48,467 nucleotides of DNA, taken from contig CAIVWG010000240.1 of NCBI GenBank assembly GCA_903909555.1, forward strand, positions 1 to 48,467, read 5' to 3'. Origin of the DNA: an uncultured bacterium. Lineage in GTDB: Bacteria; Actinomycetota; Actinomycetes; S36-B12. Both the position numbers and the translations under genes were made by a program. The notes under the pieces are model-generated. The model searched no databases and was not told the origin of the DNA. It saw nothing but the letters and a program-made list of their open reading frames with translations. Below are positions 24,451 through 34,118 of this stretch, in pieces; within the stretch, counting starts at the first letter, position 1, and every line of letters starts with the position of its first letter.

Positions 24451-25942
24451 CCTCTTCATCGGCGGCCACTGGGTCGCTGCCGCCGACGGGGGAACCCGTG
24501 AGATCCGCTGCCCCGCGGATGGCCAGCCGGTGCGTCGCGTCGACGAGGCGACGTCGGCGGACACCGTGCGCGCTGTCGAGGCGGCGCGGGAGTCCTTCGA
24601 TGACGGCCGCTGGCGCTCCGTGCCCTTCACCGAGCGCGCCCAGTTCCTCGAGCGCGTCGCCGACCTTCTCGAGCGCGACGTCGATGCCATCGCGCGCGCC
24701 GAGTCCCTCGATACGGGCAAGCGCCTGGTGGAGGCGGAGTACGACGTGGCCGACGTGGTGCGGTCATTCCGCTACTTCGCGGGCCTCGCCGGCGGCGATG
24801 CCGTGGGCGGCCGAGTGGTGGATGCCGGCAATCCTCAGGTGCGCTCGCGCATCGACTACGAGCCGGTCGGCGTGTGCGGGCTGATCACGCCCTGGAACTA
24901 CCCGCTCCTCCAGGCGTCGTGGAAGGTCGCCCCCGCGCTCGCGGCGGGCAACTCCTTCGTCCTCAAGCCCAGCGAACTCACCCCGAGCACGACCATCCAC
25001 CTGGTGCGGCTGCTCGAGGAAGCCGGGCTCCCTCCCGGCGTCGCCAACCTCGTGCTCGGCGCCGGTGCGGTCGCGGGAGCCCCGTTGGCGACCCACCCGG
25101 GAGTCGACATGGTGTCCTTCACCGGCGGCCTGGCGACCGGTCGCCGGATCATGGCCGATGCCGCGGGCACGGTGAAGAAGATCGCCCTCGAGCTCGGCGG
25201 CAAGAATCCCAACATCGTGTTCGCGGACGCGGACCTCGACGCCGCCATCGACAACGCGGTCACCGCGGTGTTCCTGCATTCCGGGCAGGTGTGCTCGGCA
25301 GGAGCGCGGCTCCTCGTGGAGGAGTCCGTCCACGACCGCGTGGTCGATGGCATCGTCGCCAAGGCCGAGCGGATCAGGCTGGGAGGCCCCTTCGACCCCC
25401 GCGCCGAGACGGGCCCCCTGATCTCCGCGGGGCACCGGGAGAAGGTGGAGGCCTACGTCGCCGCCGCCCTGGCCGAGGGCGCGGTCCTGCGATGCGGCGG
25501 ATCGGCCCCCGATCCGGCCGAACACCCCTCGCTCGCGGCGGGCTTTTACTACCGTCCCACTGTGCTCGACCGCTGCCGCACGTCCATGTCCTGCGTCCAG
25601 GACGAGTCCTTCGGCCCCGTGCTCACCGTGGAGACGTTCGCGACGGAGGACGAGGCCGTGCGCCTGGGCAATGACACGACCTACGGCCTCGCGGGAGCGG
25701 TGTGGACCTCGGACGCCGGGCGCGGGGAGCGCGTGGCGGCAGCGCTCCGCCACGGCACGATCTGGATCAACGACTACCACCCCTACCTTCCGCAGGCGGA
25801 GTGGGGAGGATTCAAGCAGTCGGGCGTCGGACGGGAATTGGGCCCGACGGGCCTCCACGAGTACCTCGAGGCCAAGCACGTGTACCGCAACCTGGCGCCC
25901 GCGCCCAGCGGGTGGTTCGACGGGGAGGGGGCCGGTTCATGA
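24443..25942 (+). CDS. betB: Betaine aldehyde dehydrogenase
   Basis: NAD-dependent aldehyde dehydrogenase of 499 residues, converting betaine aldehyde to glycine betaine. The general base Glu250 is in [15 protein letters not shown] and the nucleophile Cys284 in [14 protein letters not shown]. The cofactor segment [18 protein letters not shown] and the [13 protein letters not shown] loop are intact, and the C-terminal [18 protein letters not shown] with [12 protein letters not shown] is the betaine aldehyde dehydrogenase type. The ATG overlaps the betA stop by 8 bases and its stop overlaps the proV start (ATGA), showing a single operon of choline oxidation and betaine uptake. Confidence 0.95.
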   Translation: MADLFIGGHWVAAADGGTREIRCPADGQPVRRVDEATSADTVRAVEAARESFDDGRWRSVPFTERAQFLERVADLLERDVDAIARAESLDTGKRLVEAEYDVADVVRSFRYFAGLAGGDAVGGRVVDAGNPQVRSRIDYEPVGVCGLITPWNYPLLQASWKVAPALAAGNSFVLKPSELTPSTTIHLVRLLEEAGLPPGVANLVLGAGAVAGAPLATHPGVDMVSFTGGLATGRRIMADAAGTVKKIALELGGKNPNIVFADADLDAAIDNAVTAVFLHSGQVCSAGARLLVEESVHDRVVDGIVAKAERIRLGGPFDPRAETGPLISAGHREKVEAYVAAALAEGAVLRCGGSAPDPAEHPSLAAGFYYRPTVLDRCRTSMSCVQDESFGPVLTVETFATEDEAVRLGNDTTYGLAGAVWTSDAGRGERVAAALRHGTIWINDYHPYLPQAEWGGFKQSGVGRELGPTGLHEYLEAKHVYRNLAPAPSGWFDGEGAGS

Positions 25943-27027
25943 GTGCCGTCGACGCCGTGAGCACCTCGCCGGCGATCTCGGTGCGCGGGCTGTGGAAGGT
26001 CTTCGGGCCCAAGGCGGACCAGGTGGTCGGGACGCCCTACGCCAACCTCAGCCGCGACGACCTGCTCAAGGAGACCGGCTGCACCGCCGCCGTGCGCGAC
26101 GTGACGTTCGACGTCGCCGAGGGCGAAGTCTTCGTCGTCATGGGGCTGTCCGGTTCGGGGAAGTCCACCCTCGTGCGGTGCCTCACACGGCTCATCGACT
26201 CGACGGCCGGCGAGGTGCTCATCGAGGGGGAGGACATCCTCAAGGCGTCGCCGTCCCAGCTCCGCCACCTGCGGCGGACCGAGTTCTCCATGGTGTTCCA
26301 GCACTTCGGCTTGCTTCCGCACCGCAAGGTGATCGACAACATCGCCTACCCCCTCGAGATCCAGGGGGTGAAGAAGGACGTGCGCTACGCCCGCGCCGAG
26401 GAAGTGATCCAACTGGTCGGGCTGCAGGGCTACGGCAACGCCTACCCGGAGCAACTCTCGGGCGGCATGCAGCAGCGCGTGGGCCTGGCGAGGGCCCTCA
26501 CCGTCAACCCCGAGGTCATGTTCCTCGACGAGCCGTTCAGTGCACTCGACCCGCTGATCCGCCGCGACATGCAGGCCGAGGTGATGCGCCTGCACCGCGA
26601 GCTCGGCAAGACCATGGTGTTCATCACCCATGACCTCGCCGAGGCCATGAAGCTGGGCGACCGCATCGCGATCATGCGCGACGGCGCCATCGTGCAGATG
26701 GGCACCGCGAAGGATCTCGTGATGAATCCGGCGGACGGCTACGTCGAGAACTTCCTACGGGACATCCCCAAGAGCCATGTCCTCACCCTCGACGTGGTCG
26801 CTCGGCCGCTGCGCAGCGATGAGACCGCGAGCAGCGTGACCCTGCCCGGTTCGACGATCATCCGCGACGCCACCGGCGCGATCATCAGCGCTCACGGCCC
26901 CGTCCGCGTCATCGAGGGCGGCCGGGAGATCGGCGTCGTGAGCAGCGAGGACGTGCTCGCCCTCATCGCGGGCGACCACGCCCCGGACGGGGTGGCGGAG
27001 CCGCAGCCGTCGGGCCGGGGCGACTAG
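25939..27027 (+). CDS. proV: Glycine betaine/proline ABC transporter ATP-binding protein
   Basis: ATPase of 362 residues powering quaternary-amine uptake. Walker [10 protein letters not shown] is at residues 69-77, the Q-loop is in [11 protein letters not shown], the signature LSGGMQQR at 173-180, Walker [13 protein letters not shown] from 193, and the switch His in FITHDL. The N-terminal segment with [12 protein letters not shown] and [18 protein letters not shown] is typical of ProV/OpuAA. After the ATPase core there is about 90 residues of regulatory tail ([14 protein letters not shown]), consistent with a reduced CBS-like region. It starts inside the betB stop (ATGA) and is followed 3 bases later by the permease gene. 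Confidence 0.96.
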   Translation: MSAVDAVSTSPAISVRGLWKVFGPKADQVVGTPYANLSRDDLLKETGCTAAVRDVTFDVAEGEVFVVMGLSGSGKSTLVRCLTRLIDSTAGEVLIEGEDILKASPSQLRHLRRTEFSMVFQHFGLLPHRKVIDNIAYPLEIQGVKKDVRYARAEEVIQLVGLQGYGNAYPEQLSGGMQQRVGLARALTVNPEVMFLDEPFSALDPLIRRDMQAEVMRLHRELGKTMVFITHDLAEAMKLGDRIAIMRDGAIVQMGTAKDLVMNPADGYVENFLRDIPKSHVLTLDVVARPLRSDETASSVTLPGSTIIRDATGAIISAHGPVRVIEGGREIGVVSSEDVLALIAGDHAPDGVAEPQPSGRGD

Positions 27028-27030
27028 GCC

Positions 27031-28986
27031 GTGGACGTGCGAGCCGCCCTGCGACTGCGCTGGGTGCAGGCGCTCATCGTGCTCGTCACGTGGATCGTGC
27101 TGGCCACGCTCCTCAAGGGAGTGCAGACCCAGGAGCTGTCCACCGCGACGGACTCGCCCTTCACCGCGATGATGCGCGATATCGCGGCGTCGATCCGGGG
27201 CAACAGGACGGAGAGCTTCCTCTTCGTCTACGTGTTCAACCCCATCAGGACCTTCATCGCCGGCTTCATCGAGTTCATCATGGGCGTGATCTCAGTCCCT
27301 GCCGAGGGCAACCTGATCCCGCTGCTGGGGTGGTTCGGCACGTGGGTGCTCATCGGCTTCATCGTCTATGCGACGTCGAACCTGCGCACCGCGGTCTTCA
27401 GCATGTTCATGCTCCTGCTCTGCGGGATGCTCGGCATGTGGCTCATCACCATGGACACCCTCGCCATGACGATCGGGGCCGTGGTTCTCTCGCTCATCGT
27501 GGCCCTGCCCCTGGGCGTCTGGGCGGGGCTCAGCGACCGGGTGATGTCCGTGCTCCGGCCCTGGCTCGACCTCGCGCAGGTGCTGCCCACGCTGGTCTAC
27601 CTCGCCCCGCTCGCCCTGGTCTTCCTCATCGGGATCGCCTCGGCGACCATCGCCACGATGATCTACTCGATCCCCATCTGCATCCGCATCACCGCCCACG
27701 CGATCAAGTCGCTCAAGCAGGGCCCGATCGAGGCCGCCGTGTCCAGCGGATCCACCCGGTGGCAGGTGCTCACCAAGGTGCAGTTGCCCATGGCCAAGCG
27801 CACCATCATCCTCGCCGTGAACCAGACCACCCTGGCCGCGCTGTCCTTCGTGGTCATCGCCGCCCTCATCGGCGCGCCCGGGCTGGGGAAGCCGGTGGTC
27901 GAGGCGCTCACGATCCGCAATGTGGGCGATGGTGTGGTCGCGGGGCTGGCGGTGGTGTTCCTCGCCATCATGCTCGACCGCTCGACGACCGCGGCGGTCA
28001 TGCGCGAGGAGCAGGGGTTCGCGGCCTCGGATGAGCAGAAGGCCCGCCGCCGGATCGGCCTGGCGATCGGGGCCGTCATCACGGTGGTGGCCATCTACCT
28101 ATCGCGGTACGTCCTGTGGTTCGCGGTGTTCCCCGAGCAGCTGAACTTCGGCGAGCAGGTCGGTGCGGTCGCCGACGCGATCGAGGAGTGGATCACCAGC
28201 AACCTGGACTTCCTCACCGTCGGCATCTCCCAGTGGCTCACCGTGTGGGGCCTGAACCCGCTCGAGGGAGTCCTCGCGAACTCGCCCTGGTGGCTCACGC
28301 TCATCGCCATCACCCTGCTCGCCTTCATCCTCGCCGGTCGCACGGTGGGCATCCTGGTGTTCTTCCTGCTGGCGCTGGTCATGGCGACGGGCCTGTGGTA
28401 CGACACCATGGTCACCCTCGCGATGACGCTGATCGCGACGGCGTTCGTCGTGCTCCTCGGCATCATCCTCGGCGTCTGGGCCGGGCGCAGCGAGCGCGTC
28501 GAGCGCGTCTTCAAGCCGTTCCTCGACGCCGGACAGACCATGCCGGCGTTCGTCTATCTGGTGCCCGTGCTCGCGCTCTTTGGGCCGACGCGCTTCGCCG
28601 CCATCGTGCTGGGCGTCGTCTACGCGGCTCCGGTCGTGATCCGCATCGTCGCCGACGGAGTGCGCGGCGTGCCCAAGGAGTCCGTGGAAGCCGCCATCTC
28701 CACGGGGTCCACGACCATGCAGGTCATCACCAAGGTCCAGTTGCCCGCGTCGCGACGCTCGATCCTGCTCGGCGCCAACCAGGGGCTCATCTTCGTCCTC
28801 GCCGTCGTGGTCATCGGGGGGTTCGTCGGCGCGGGCGGCCTGGGATACCTCGTCATCGTGGGGCAGTCCAAGCCCGAGCTCGCCGGCAAGGGCCTCGCCG
28901 CGGGCATCGCCATCGTGCTCCTGGGGATCATCCTCGACCGAATTGCCCAAGGCAGGCCCCAGAAGCAGGCCTCGATCGGCCACTAG
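27031..28986 (+). CDS. proW: Double-length fused glycine betaine ABC permease (ProW-ProW)
   Basis: Membrane permease of 651 residues from GTG 27031, about twice the usual bacterial ProW core. Two complete permease domains follow each other: residues about 90-320, with the EAA loop at 234 (EAAVSSGSTRWQVLTKVQLP), and about 400-640, with the EAA loop at 553 (EAAISTGSTTMQVITKVQLP). Each ends in a matching glycine-rich segment (AALIGAPGLGKPVVEA and GGFVGAGGLGYLVIVG). A charged linker (RSTTAAVMREEQGFAASDEQ, then KARRR) joins them. One polypeptide can therefore form the whole pore that two ProW copies normally make. It lies between proV and proX. Such fusions occur elsewhere in the family, but this organisation is worth noting. 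Confidence 0.94.
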   Translation: MDVRAALRLRWVQALIVLVTWIVLATLLKGVQTQELSTATDSPFTAMMRDIAASIRGNRTESFLFVYVFNPIRTFIAGFIEFIMGVISVPAEGNLIPLLGWFGTWVLIGFIVYATSNLRTAVFSMFMLLLCGMLGMWLITMDTLAMTIGAVVLSLIVALPLGVWAGLSDRVMSVLRPWLDLAQVLPTLVYLAPLALVFLIGIASATIATMIYSIPICIRITAHAIKSLKQGPIEAAVSSGSTRWQVLTKVQLPMAKRTIILAVNQTTLAALSFVVIAALIGAPGLGKPVVEALTIRNVGDGVVAGLAVVFLAIMLDRSTTAAVMREEQGFAASDEQKARRRIGLAIGAVITVVAIYLSRYVLWFAVFPEQLNFGEQVGAVADAIEEWITSNLDFLTVGISQWLTVWGLNPLEGVLANSPWWLTLIAITLLAFILAGRTVGILVFFLLALVMATGLWYDTMVTLAMTLIATAFVVLLGIILGVWAGRSERVERVFKPFLDAGQTMPAFVYLVPVLALFGPTRFAAIVLGVVYAAPVVIRIVADGVRGVPKESVEAAISTGSTTMQVITKVQLPASRRSILLGANQGLIFVLAVVVIGGFVGAGGLGYLVIVGQSKPELAGKGLAAGIAIVLLGIILDRIAQGRPQKQASIGH

Positions 28987-28998
28987 GAGGGCCCCCGA

Positions 28999-29033
28999 GA
29001 CCGATCCGTTACCCGCATCTGCCCCGATCGGTC
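28999..29033. promoter_or_regulatory. Perfect 8-bp inverted repeat and promoter-like box upstream of proX
   Basis: GACCGATC (28999-29006) and GATCGGTC (29026-29033) form a perfect inverted repeat with a 19-base spacer between proW and proX. A TACGAT -10-like box follows at 29046-29051, about 33 bases before the proX ATG. The repeat may be an operator for a separate proX promoter, or an mRNA stem that sets proX levels relative to proVW. Confidence 0.45.
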
Positions 29034-29083
29034 GCTGGCCCGACCTACGATGGCGACGACATCAGACCCTTCCGGGAGGAAGA

Positions 29084-30124
29084 ATGAAGCGAGTAGGTAC
29101 GGGCGCGACACTCACGATCGCGCTGGCCACTGTCGGCCTGGCCCTGGCGGCCTGCGGCGGCGGCGTCAACGAGGCGAGCTCATCCTCGGCGGCACCAGCG
29201 CCCGCGGAGTCCAGCGCGGCGCCCGCGGAGTCCAGTGCTCCGGCGGAAACGTCGGCGGCGCCCGCACCGGCGGACTGCGGTGACTGGGGGATCGCCATGC
29301 ACGCGTGGGTGGGCTACACCGCCTCCGCGCAGGTCCTCACCAACGTGGCCGAGGACGCACTCGGCTGCAAGATCACCCAGACCCAGCTCGACGAGGCCGG
29401 CGTCACCTACGACGCCATGGAGGCCGGCTCGGTCGACGTCATCATCGAGGACTGGGGTGGCGGCCGCTGGCAGGAGTGGGTTGACCGCGGCGCCATCGAG
29501 GAGGTCGGCTACAACGGCAACATCGGCCTCATCGGCATGTTCGTCCCGCAGTGGGTCTGCGACGAGAATCCGGAGATCACCGACGGGACCAAGCTCAACG
29601 ACTACGTCGACCTGTTCAAGACGCCGGAGTCGGGCGACAAGGGTGCCTGGCTCGAGGGCCCGCCCGGGTACACCACGATCGGCGAGAAGATCATCGAGGC
29701 GTACGACCTCAACTACAAGATCATCAACACCGGTTCCGAGCCGGCTCTCATCGAGGCCTTCACCAAGGGCAGCGAGGAGAAGGTCCCGGTGCTCGGTTAC
29801 TTCTACGAGCCGCAGAACTTCCTCGCGAAGGTCCCGCTGTGCCGGATCAACTTCCCGGCCAACGACTGGACCGATGCCGCGAAGGCCAGCGGTCTCACCG
29901 ACTACCCGGAGACGCCGCTCGTGAAGCTGGCCAGCGTCAAGCTCATGGACTCGGGCAGCCCGTTCGCGACGCTGCTCACCAACTTCGAGTGGACCAACGA
30001 GGACCAGAACCAGGTCGCGCTCGATATCGAGAACGGCATGGATCCGCGTGAGGCCGCCCAGAAGTGGATCGACGCCCATCCGGACGTCGTCGCCGCGTGG
30101 CTCGAGGGCACCGGCGTCTCCTGA
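29084..30124 (+). CDS. proX: Glycine betaine ABC transporter substrate-binding lipoprotein
   Basis: Lipoprotein of 346 residues from ATG 29084, with GGGAGGA just upstream. The signal peptide ends in a lipobox LAAC with Cys24, followed by a Ser/Ala/Pro/Glu linker (residues about 30-62) made of PAESSA-type repeats. Its DNA has two 17-base copies at 29198-29214 and 29219-29235. The OpuAC-type domain follows: WVGYTASAQVLTNVAEDAL, EDWGGGRWQEWVDRG, GPPGYTTIGEKIIEAYDLN, LGYFYEPQNF. Trp and Tyr residues are plentiful, as needed for the aromatic cage that binds trimethylammonium groups. It lies 97 bases after proW, with its own promoter-like elements and a strong terminator behind it. Confidence 0.95.
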   Translation: MKRVGTGATLTIALATVGLALAACGGGVNEASSSSAAPAPAESSAAPAESSAPAETSAAPAPADCGDWGIAMHAWVGYTASAQVLTNVAEDALGCKITQTQLDEAGVTYDAMEAGSVDVIIEDWGGGRWQEWVDRGAIEEVGYNGNIGLIGMFVPQWVCDENPEITDGTKLNDYVDLFKTPESGDKGAWLEGPPGYTTIGEKIIEAYDLNYKIINTGSEPALIEAFTKGSEEKVPVLGYFYEPQNFLAKVPLCRINFPANDWTDAAKASGLTDYPETPLVKLASVKLMDSGSPFATLLTNFEWTNEDQNQVALDIENGMDPREAAQKWIDAHPDVVAAWLEGTGVS

Positions 30125-30138
30125 TCGACCCGCATCGA

Positions 30139-30173
30139 CAGAGGGGCCCGGGCGAGTCGCCCGGGCCCCTCTG
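30139..30173. terminator. Strong bidirectional stem-loop between proX and the phosphoesterase gene
   Basis: A 17-base-pair perfect stem from CAGAGGGGCCCGGGCGA paired with its complement around a single G, in practice a 5-base loop. It ends 3 bases before the stop of the convergent gene at 30177. No T run follows, which is common for actinobacterial terminators. It would serve both convergent transcripts. Confidence 0.85.
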
Positions 30174-30176
30174 CCG

Positions 30177-31631
30177 TCAGGCGTCGGCGCAGCGCAGGTC
30201 GGGCGCGCGCAGCCGGCACACGGCGAACTCGTCGCCTGACACCGAGCGGATGGAGAAGCGCCAGGCGCCGTTGCCCCGTCCGGGCGTGGCGATCGCGTAC
30301 CCGAACTGTGCCCGCACCCACAGCCGGGAGGCCGTGGGGTACGGCGTGAGATCGGGGTCCACCGGCTGGCCGGAGGCGTTCGCGAGCTGCCCGTGGGGCG
30401 GGATGGCGTAGCCCGAGCTCGCATCCAGGAGGGTCCCGCCGTTCCCCACGATGAGCTGCCCGGGCAGTCCGGGAACCTGCACCGACTCCACCACGTGCAC
30501 GTGGCTGCCGATGACGACGCCGAAGTCGTCGAGGAGCCCGTACGACGCCGCGGCCTGGTCCATCGACGTCCAAGGCGTCCATTCCGTCGGCGGCGGGGGT
30601 GAGTATTGCGTGGTGACGAGGCCGATGATCGGCCGGTGTGTCAGCAGCCATGACTCGCCGGCATCCGCGGCGAGCGCCGCGCCGGCCTCGTAGGCGGCCC
30701 GCTGCTCAGGCTGGAGCGACGGCGTGATCGAGGTGTCGGATCCGTTCGAGGAGTCGACGACGACGAGCCGCAGGGAGCGGTCCTCGCGGACCGGGAGGTC
30801 GACGGCGTACGTGTCGGTGAGGACCGTCGGGGCCACGCCGCCCTGGGGGGCGCATCGATCGGCGGTCTGCCAGGACGGGTCGAAGAAGAGGAACCACCCG
30901 TTGCCGCCGCGGAAGCACTCCTCGTGGTTGCCCCGCAGCGCGAGGATGGGCGCGGCGGGGAACATCGGCGCCATGGGCACGATCGCATCCGCGAGCCAGC
31001 TGTAGTCGGTGTCGGTGAACGGAAGGCCGGGGATCGGGCCCGGGCTGTTCGCGCAGAGATCGGACTGGGCCGGGGGGCAGGCCTCCTCCCGGTAGAAGAA
31101 GTCGCCCATGTGCACGATGAGGTCAGGATCGTCCTGCGCGATGCGCTGGGCGATGCGGGCGTAGGGCCAGTCCTGCGCGGAGGTGCAGTCCTGGATCCAG
31201 GACTCCCAGATCCGGCAGCCGGAGTCCCCCACGATCGCCATCCGGTCGATGCGGGCCGGCATCGCGGCCGGGATGCCGATCCCTCCCATGGTCACGGCCG
31301 TCGCATCGCGGGGGATCTTCGCCTCGCAGGTGCGCAGCGCGTTGAAGGCGGGGCTCGTGGAGCCGGGGGTGTCGCGCACGCGCGAGGATCGGGTGACCTT
31401 CCGCCCGTCGGAGATCTCGGCCACGAGGGGCGGGCAGGCCACGCCGCGCGGCAGGATCGCGCGCGCGAGGAGCCCCGAGGGGGCCACCGACGAGGGGACG
31501 ACGAGGGAGAAGGCGACGAGGGGTCGCGGGGCCAGGGCGGGAGACGCGGGGACCGGCGCGGCGCTCGCCGCGAGGGGGGTTGCCAGGGACAGCGCGAGCA
31601 GCGCCATGACAGGGCCGATTCGGGGCAGCAT
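30177..31631 (-). CDS. Secreted calcineurin-like metallophosphoesterase
   Basis: Exported protein of about 484 residues. The signal peptide is PVMALLALSLATPLAASA. Metal-site motifs run in order: GDSGCR (first Asp; the usual DxH is replaced, as in the GDTGCR subgroup), IVHMGDFFYREE, LRGNHEECF, LLTHRPIIGL and VIGSHVHVVES. This gives a complete binuclear site. Several cysteines suggest disulphides in the exported protein. The substrate is unknown; phosphodiester or phosphomonoester compounds outside the cell are likely. I prefer ATG 31631, since TAGGGT ends 6 bases upstream and predicts a leaderless transcript; a GTG two codons earlier is the alternative. It is divergent from the guanylyltransferase-like gene. 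Confidence 0.88.
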   Translation of the reverse strand: MLPRIGPVMALLALSLATPLAASAAPVPASPALAPRPLVAFSLVVPSSVAPSGLLARAILPRGVACPPLVAEISDGRKVTRSSRVRDTPGSTSPAFNALRTCEAKIPRDATAVTMGGIGIPAAMPARIDRMAIVGDSGCRIWESWIQDCTSAQDWPYARIAQRIAQDDPDLIVHMGDFFYREEACPPAQSDLCANSPGPIPGLPFTDTDYSWLADAIVPMAPMFPAAPILALRGNHEECFRGGNGWFLFFDPSWQTADRCAPQGGVAPTVLTDTYAVDLPVREDRSLRLVVVDSSNGSDTSITPSLQPEQRAAYEAGAALAADAGESWLLTHRPIIGLVTTQYSPPPPTEWTPWTSMDQAAASYGLLDDFGVVIGSHVHVVESVQVPGLPGQLIVGNGGTLLDASSGYAIPPHGQLANASGQPVDPDLTPYPTASRLWVRAQFGYAIATPGRGNGAWRFSIRSVSGDEFAVCRLRAPDLRCADA

Positions 31632-31637
31632 CCTCAC

Positions 31638-31643
31638 ACCCTA
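31638..31643 (-). promoter_or_regulatory. -10 box of a leaderless phosphoesterase promoter
   Basis: On the minus strand TAGGGT ends 6 bases before ATG 31631, without a ribosome binding site, matching the pattern seen at betA and fbiC. Confidence 0.45.
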
Positions 31644-31678
31644 GGTTCCCCCCGCGGGCGCTGTGGTGGGATGACGAC

Positions 31679-32746
31679 ATGAGCGAGGCGATCCTGCTCG
31701 TCGGCGGGCGGGGCACCAGGCTGCGGCCGCTCACGCTGACGACGCCCAAGCCGCTGCTCCCGGTCGCCGGGGTGCCGGTGACCGTGCACCAGATCGAGCG
31801 CGCGCGGGATGCCGGGGTCACGCGCGTCGTCCTGGGAACGTCGTACCGGGCCGAGGTCTTCGCCGAGCGCCTCGGGGACGGCCGCGACCTCGGGGTGGAG
31901 ATCGCCTATGCCGTGGAGGACGAGCCGCTCGGCACCGGCGGTGCCATCCGCAACGCTGCCGAACTGCTCACGTGCGCGCCGGGGGACCCGGTGATGGTGC
32001 TCAACGGCGACGTGCTCAGCGGCGTCGACTACGCCGCACTCGTGGAGGGTCACGTGTCCTCGGGTGCGGCCCTCACGCTGCACCTCACCCGGGTCGCCGA
32101 CCCGACGGCGTACGGGCTCGTGCCCACCGACGGCGACGGGCGGGTGCTGGCCTTCCGGGAGAAGCCGCAGACGCCGGAGGAGATCGTCACCGATCAGATC
32201 AATGCCGGCTGCTACGTCTTCACCCGCGCGGTGATCGGCGAGATCCCCGCGGGTCGCCCCGTCTCGGTGGAGCGCGAGACCTTCCCCGACCTCCTCGCGC
32301 GGGGGCGCGTCGTGCGCGGCGTGGTTGATGACGCCTACTGGCTCGACCTCGGCACACCGTGGGACTTCGTGCGCGGGTCGTGCGACCTCGTGCTCGGTGT
32401 CGCCCCCTGGCGGGGGCACGAGCCCGCGGATTCGCTCGTGCAGACCGGGGCGCAGGTGGATGACGCGGCGGTCATCGGCGGCGGGACTACCGTCGGGCAC
32501 GACGCCCGGATCCTCGGCGACGCCGTCGTGGAGGGATCGGTGCTCCTCGACGGTTGCGTGGTGGAGGCGGGTGCCCGCGTCATGGGGTCGGTCATCGGCG
32601 CGGGGGCGCGGGTGCGCGGGGGAGCCACGGTCGTCGATTCCGTGGTCGGCGACGGGGCGGTCGTGGAGGCGGGCAACGAACTGCGCCACGGTGCGCGACT
32701 GTGGCCGGGCGTGGTGCTACCCCCGACCTCCGTCCGCTTTTCCTGA
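31679..32746 (+). CDS. manC: Mannose-1-phosphate guanylyltransferase-like nucleotidyltransferase
   Basis: Sugar-1-phosphate nucleotidyltransferase of 355 residues. The activation motif [20 protein letters not shown] is at residues 7-26, followed by [25 protein letters not shown] for metal binding and [15 protein letters not shown]. The C-terminal third (about 245-345) is a left-handed beta-helix with hexapeptide-like repeats ([19 protein letters not shown]). Position beside fbiB/fbiA, whiB and manB/manA matches the mycobacterial gene that makes GDP-mannose. A glucose-1-phosphate nucleotidyltransferase role is the main alternative. Its last 30 bases overlap the 3' end of fbiB on the other strand. 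A TGGGAT box ends 6 bases before the ATG. Confidence 0.88.
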   Translation: MSEAILLVGGRGTRLRPLTLTTPKPLLPVAGVPVTVHQIERARDAGVTRVVLGTSYRAEVFAERLGDGRDLGVEIAYAVEDEPLGTGGAIRNAAELLTCAPGDPVMVLNGDVLSGVDYAALVEGHVSSGAALTLHLTRVADPTAYGLVPTDGDGRVLAFREKPQTPEEIVTDQINAGCYVFTRAVIGEIPAGRPVSVERETFPDLLARGRVVRGVVDDAYWLDLGTPWDFVRGSCDLVLGVAPWRGHEPADSLVQTGAQVDDAAVIGGGTTVGHDARILGDAVVEGSVLLDGCVVEAGARVMGSVIGAGARVRGGATVVDSVVGDGAVVEAGNELRHGARLWPGVVLPPTSVRFS

Positions 32747-34114
32747 TCCGCCTTGCGTGGAGGGGCGGCGGACGAACTCCGCGGGATCGCGCGGCGGGCG
32801 CGGGGCGGGCTCCTCGGCGGGGTGCCCGACCGCGATCGCCCCGAGCGGAAGCCAGCCCTCGGGCAGGTCGAGGACCTTGCGCACCACGTCGGCGCAGAAC
32901 ATCGTCGAGGAGATCCAGGCGCCGCCCAGGCCGTGCGCGGCGAGCGAGACGAGGAAGTTCTCGACGGCAGCGCCGCCCGCGACCAGGAACATGTCGCGCT
33001 CCGCTGACGAGCGCGCCGGGTCCGGGTAGGAGTGGGCCCCTCCGGACAGGTCGACGAACGGCAGCACGAGCGCCGGGCATCGTCGCAGGATGTCCCCGCG
33101 CGCCGTGCGCCGGGCGACGGCGTCGTCGTCGCGGCCATCGATCGAGCGCAGGTCATGGCGCCAGCGCTCGAGCATCGCGTCGAGGAGCGCCGTGCGCAGG
33201 GCCGGGTCGTCGATGATCGCGAAGCGCCACGGCGTCGAGTGGTGCGGCGCAGGCGCGGTCACGGCGTCGGCCACCGCGATGTCGAGGAGGCCGGGGTCGA
33301 CCGGCCGGTCGGCGAACGCGCGCACGGTACGCCGCTGCCGCACGGCGTCACGGCGTCCCTCGGCGCGTGCCTCCGCGGTGCCCAGCCCGAAGAGATCCTC
33401 GCCCGGCGGGCGGACCATGGCGCGGGCGCCGGGACCGTCCTCCGCCGAGACCCAGCGCGCCAGGCCGCGCACGACCGCCACCGGCAGTCCGCGCGCCTTG
33501 CCCTTGACGAGGTCGGTGGCGGCCGCGGCCTCGTCGGCGATCGCGACGACGGTGGCCTCCATGGGACGGCCGACCGCGTCGGCGGTGCCGCGCAGGTCGT
33601 CGAGGACGACGAGCCCCGCTACGCCGATCGCGCAGTCGGTGAGCCCCTCCCGCCAGGGCCGACCGAGCGTGTCGGTGATGACCACGGCGAGCTCGCAGCC
33701 CAGGGCTTCGCCCAGTCGCCGGCGCAGCGTTCGCGCGGACGCGTCGGGATCGACGGGCAGGAGCAGGACCGTGCCGGCAGCGGCGTTGCTGGCATCGATG
33801 CCCGCGGCCGCCAGGACGATGCCGTGGTGCGTCCTCACGATGCGGGTCTCCCCGCGCGGGGTCGACTTCGTCGCGATGACGGCGGCAGTCTCGGCCTCCA
33901 GCGCCGCGTCCCGCGCGGCCAGCGGCACGGTGCGACCCTCCGCCTTGCTCACGACCTTGCTCGTGACGACGACGACGTCGCCGTCGCGCAGGCCGAGGGT
34001 GCCGTCGGGCCAGGACACCCGGCGCAGCAGCGGCGAGAGGAGGACGGCCAGGTCCTCGCCCGCCGCGACCTCCGGGATCCCGGGGACGACGGCGATCTGC
34101 AGCGCGGGGTCCAT
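32717..34114 (-). CDS. fbiB: Coenzyme F420:L-glutamate ligase / nitroreductase fusion
   Basis: Bifunctional F420 biosynthesis enzyme of 465 residues, close to the mycobacterial FbiB length. Residues 1-245 form the gamma-glutamyl ligase (CofE) domain: [57 protein letters not shown] and [20 protein letters not shown]. Residues about 255-450 form an FMN nitroreductase-like domain ([43 protein letters not shown]), which reduces dehydro-F420. It follows fbiA by 4 bases in the same direction. A Gly/Arg-rich tail overlaps the end of manC by 30 bases. Confidence 0.96.
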   Translation of the reverse strand: MDPALQIAVVPGIPEVAAGEDLAVLLSPLLRRVSWPDGTLGLRDGDVVVVTSKVVSKAEGRTVPLAARDAALEAETAAVIATKSTPRGETRIVRTHHGIVLAAAGIDASNAAAGTVLLLPVDPDASARTLRRRLGEALGCELAVVITDTLGRPWREGLTDCAIGVAGLVVLDDLRGTADAVGRPMEATVVAIADEAAAATDLVKGKARGLPVAVVRGLARWVSAEDGPGARAMVRPPGEDLFGLGTAEARAEGRRDAVRQRRTVRAFADRPVDPGLLDIAVADAVTAPAPHHSTPWRFAIIDDPALRTALLDAMLERWRHDLRSIDGRDDDAVARRTARGDILRRCPALVLPFVDLSGGAHSYPDPARSSAERDMFLVAGGAAVENFLVSLAAHGLGGAWISSTMFCADVVRKVLDLPEGWLPLGAIAVGHPAEEPAPRPPRDPAEFVRRPSTQGGSGKADGGRG

Positions 34115-34118
34115 CGAC

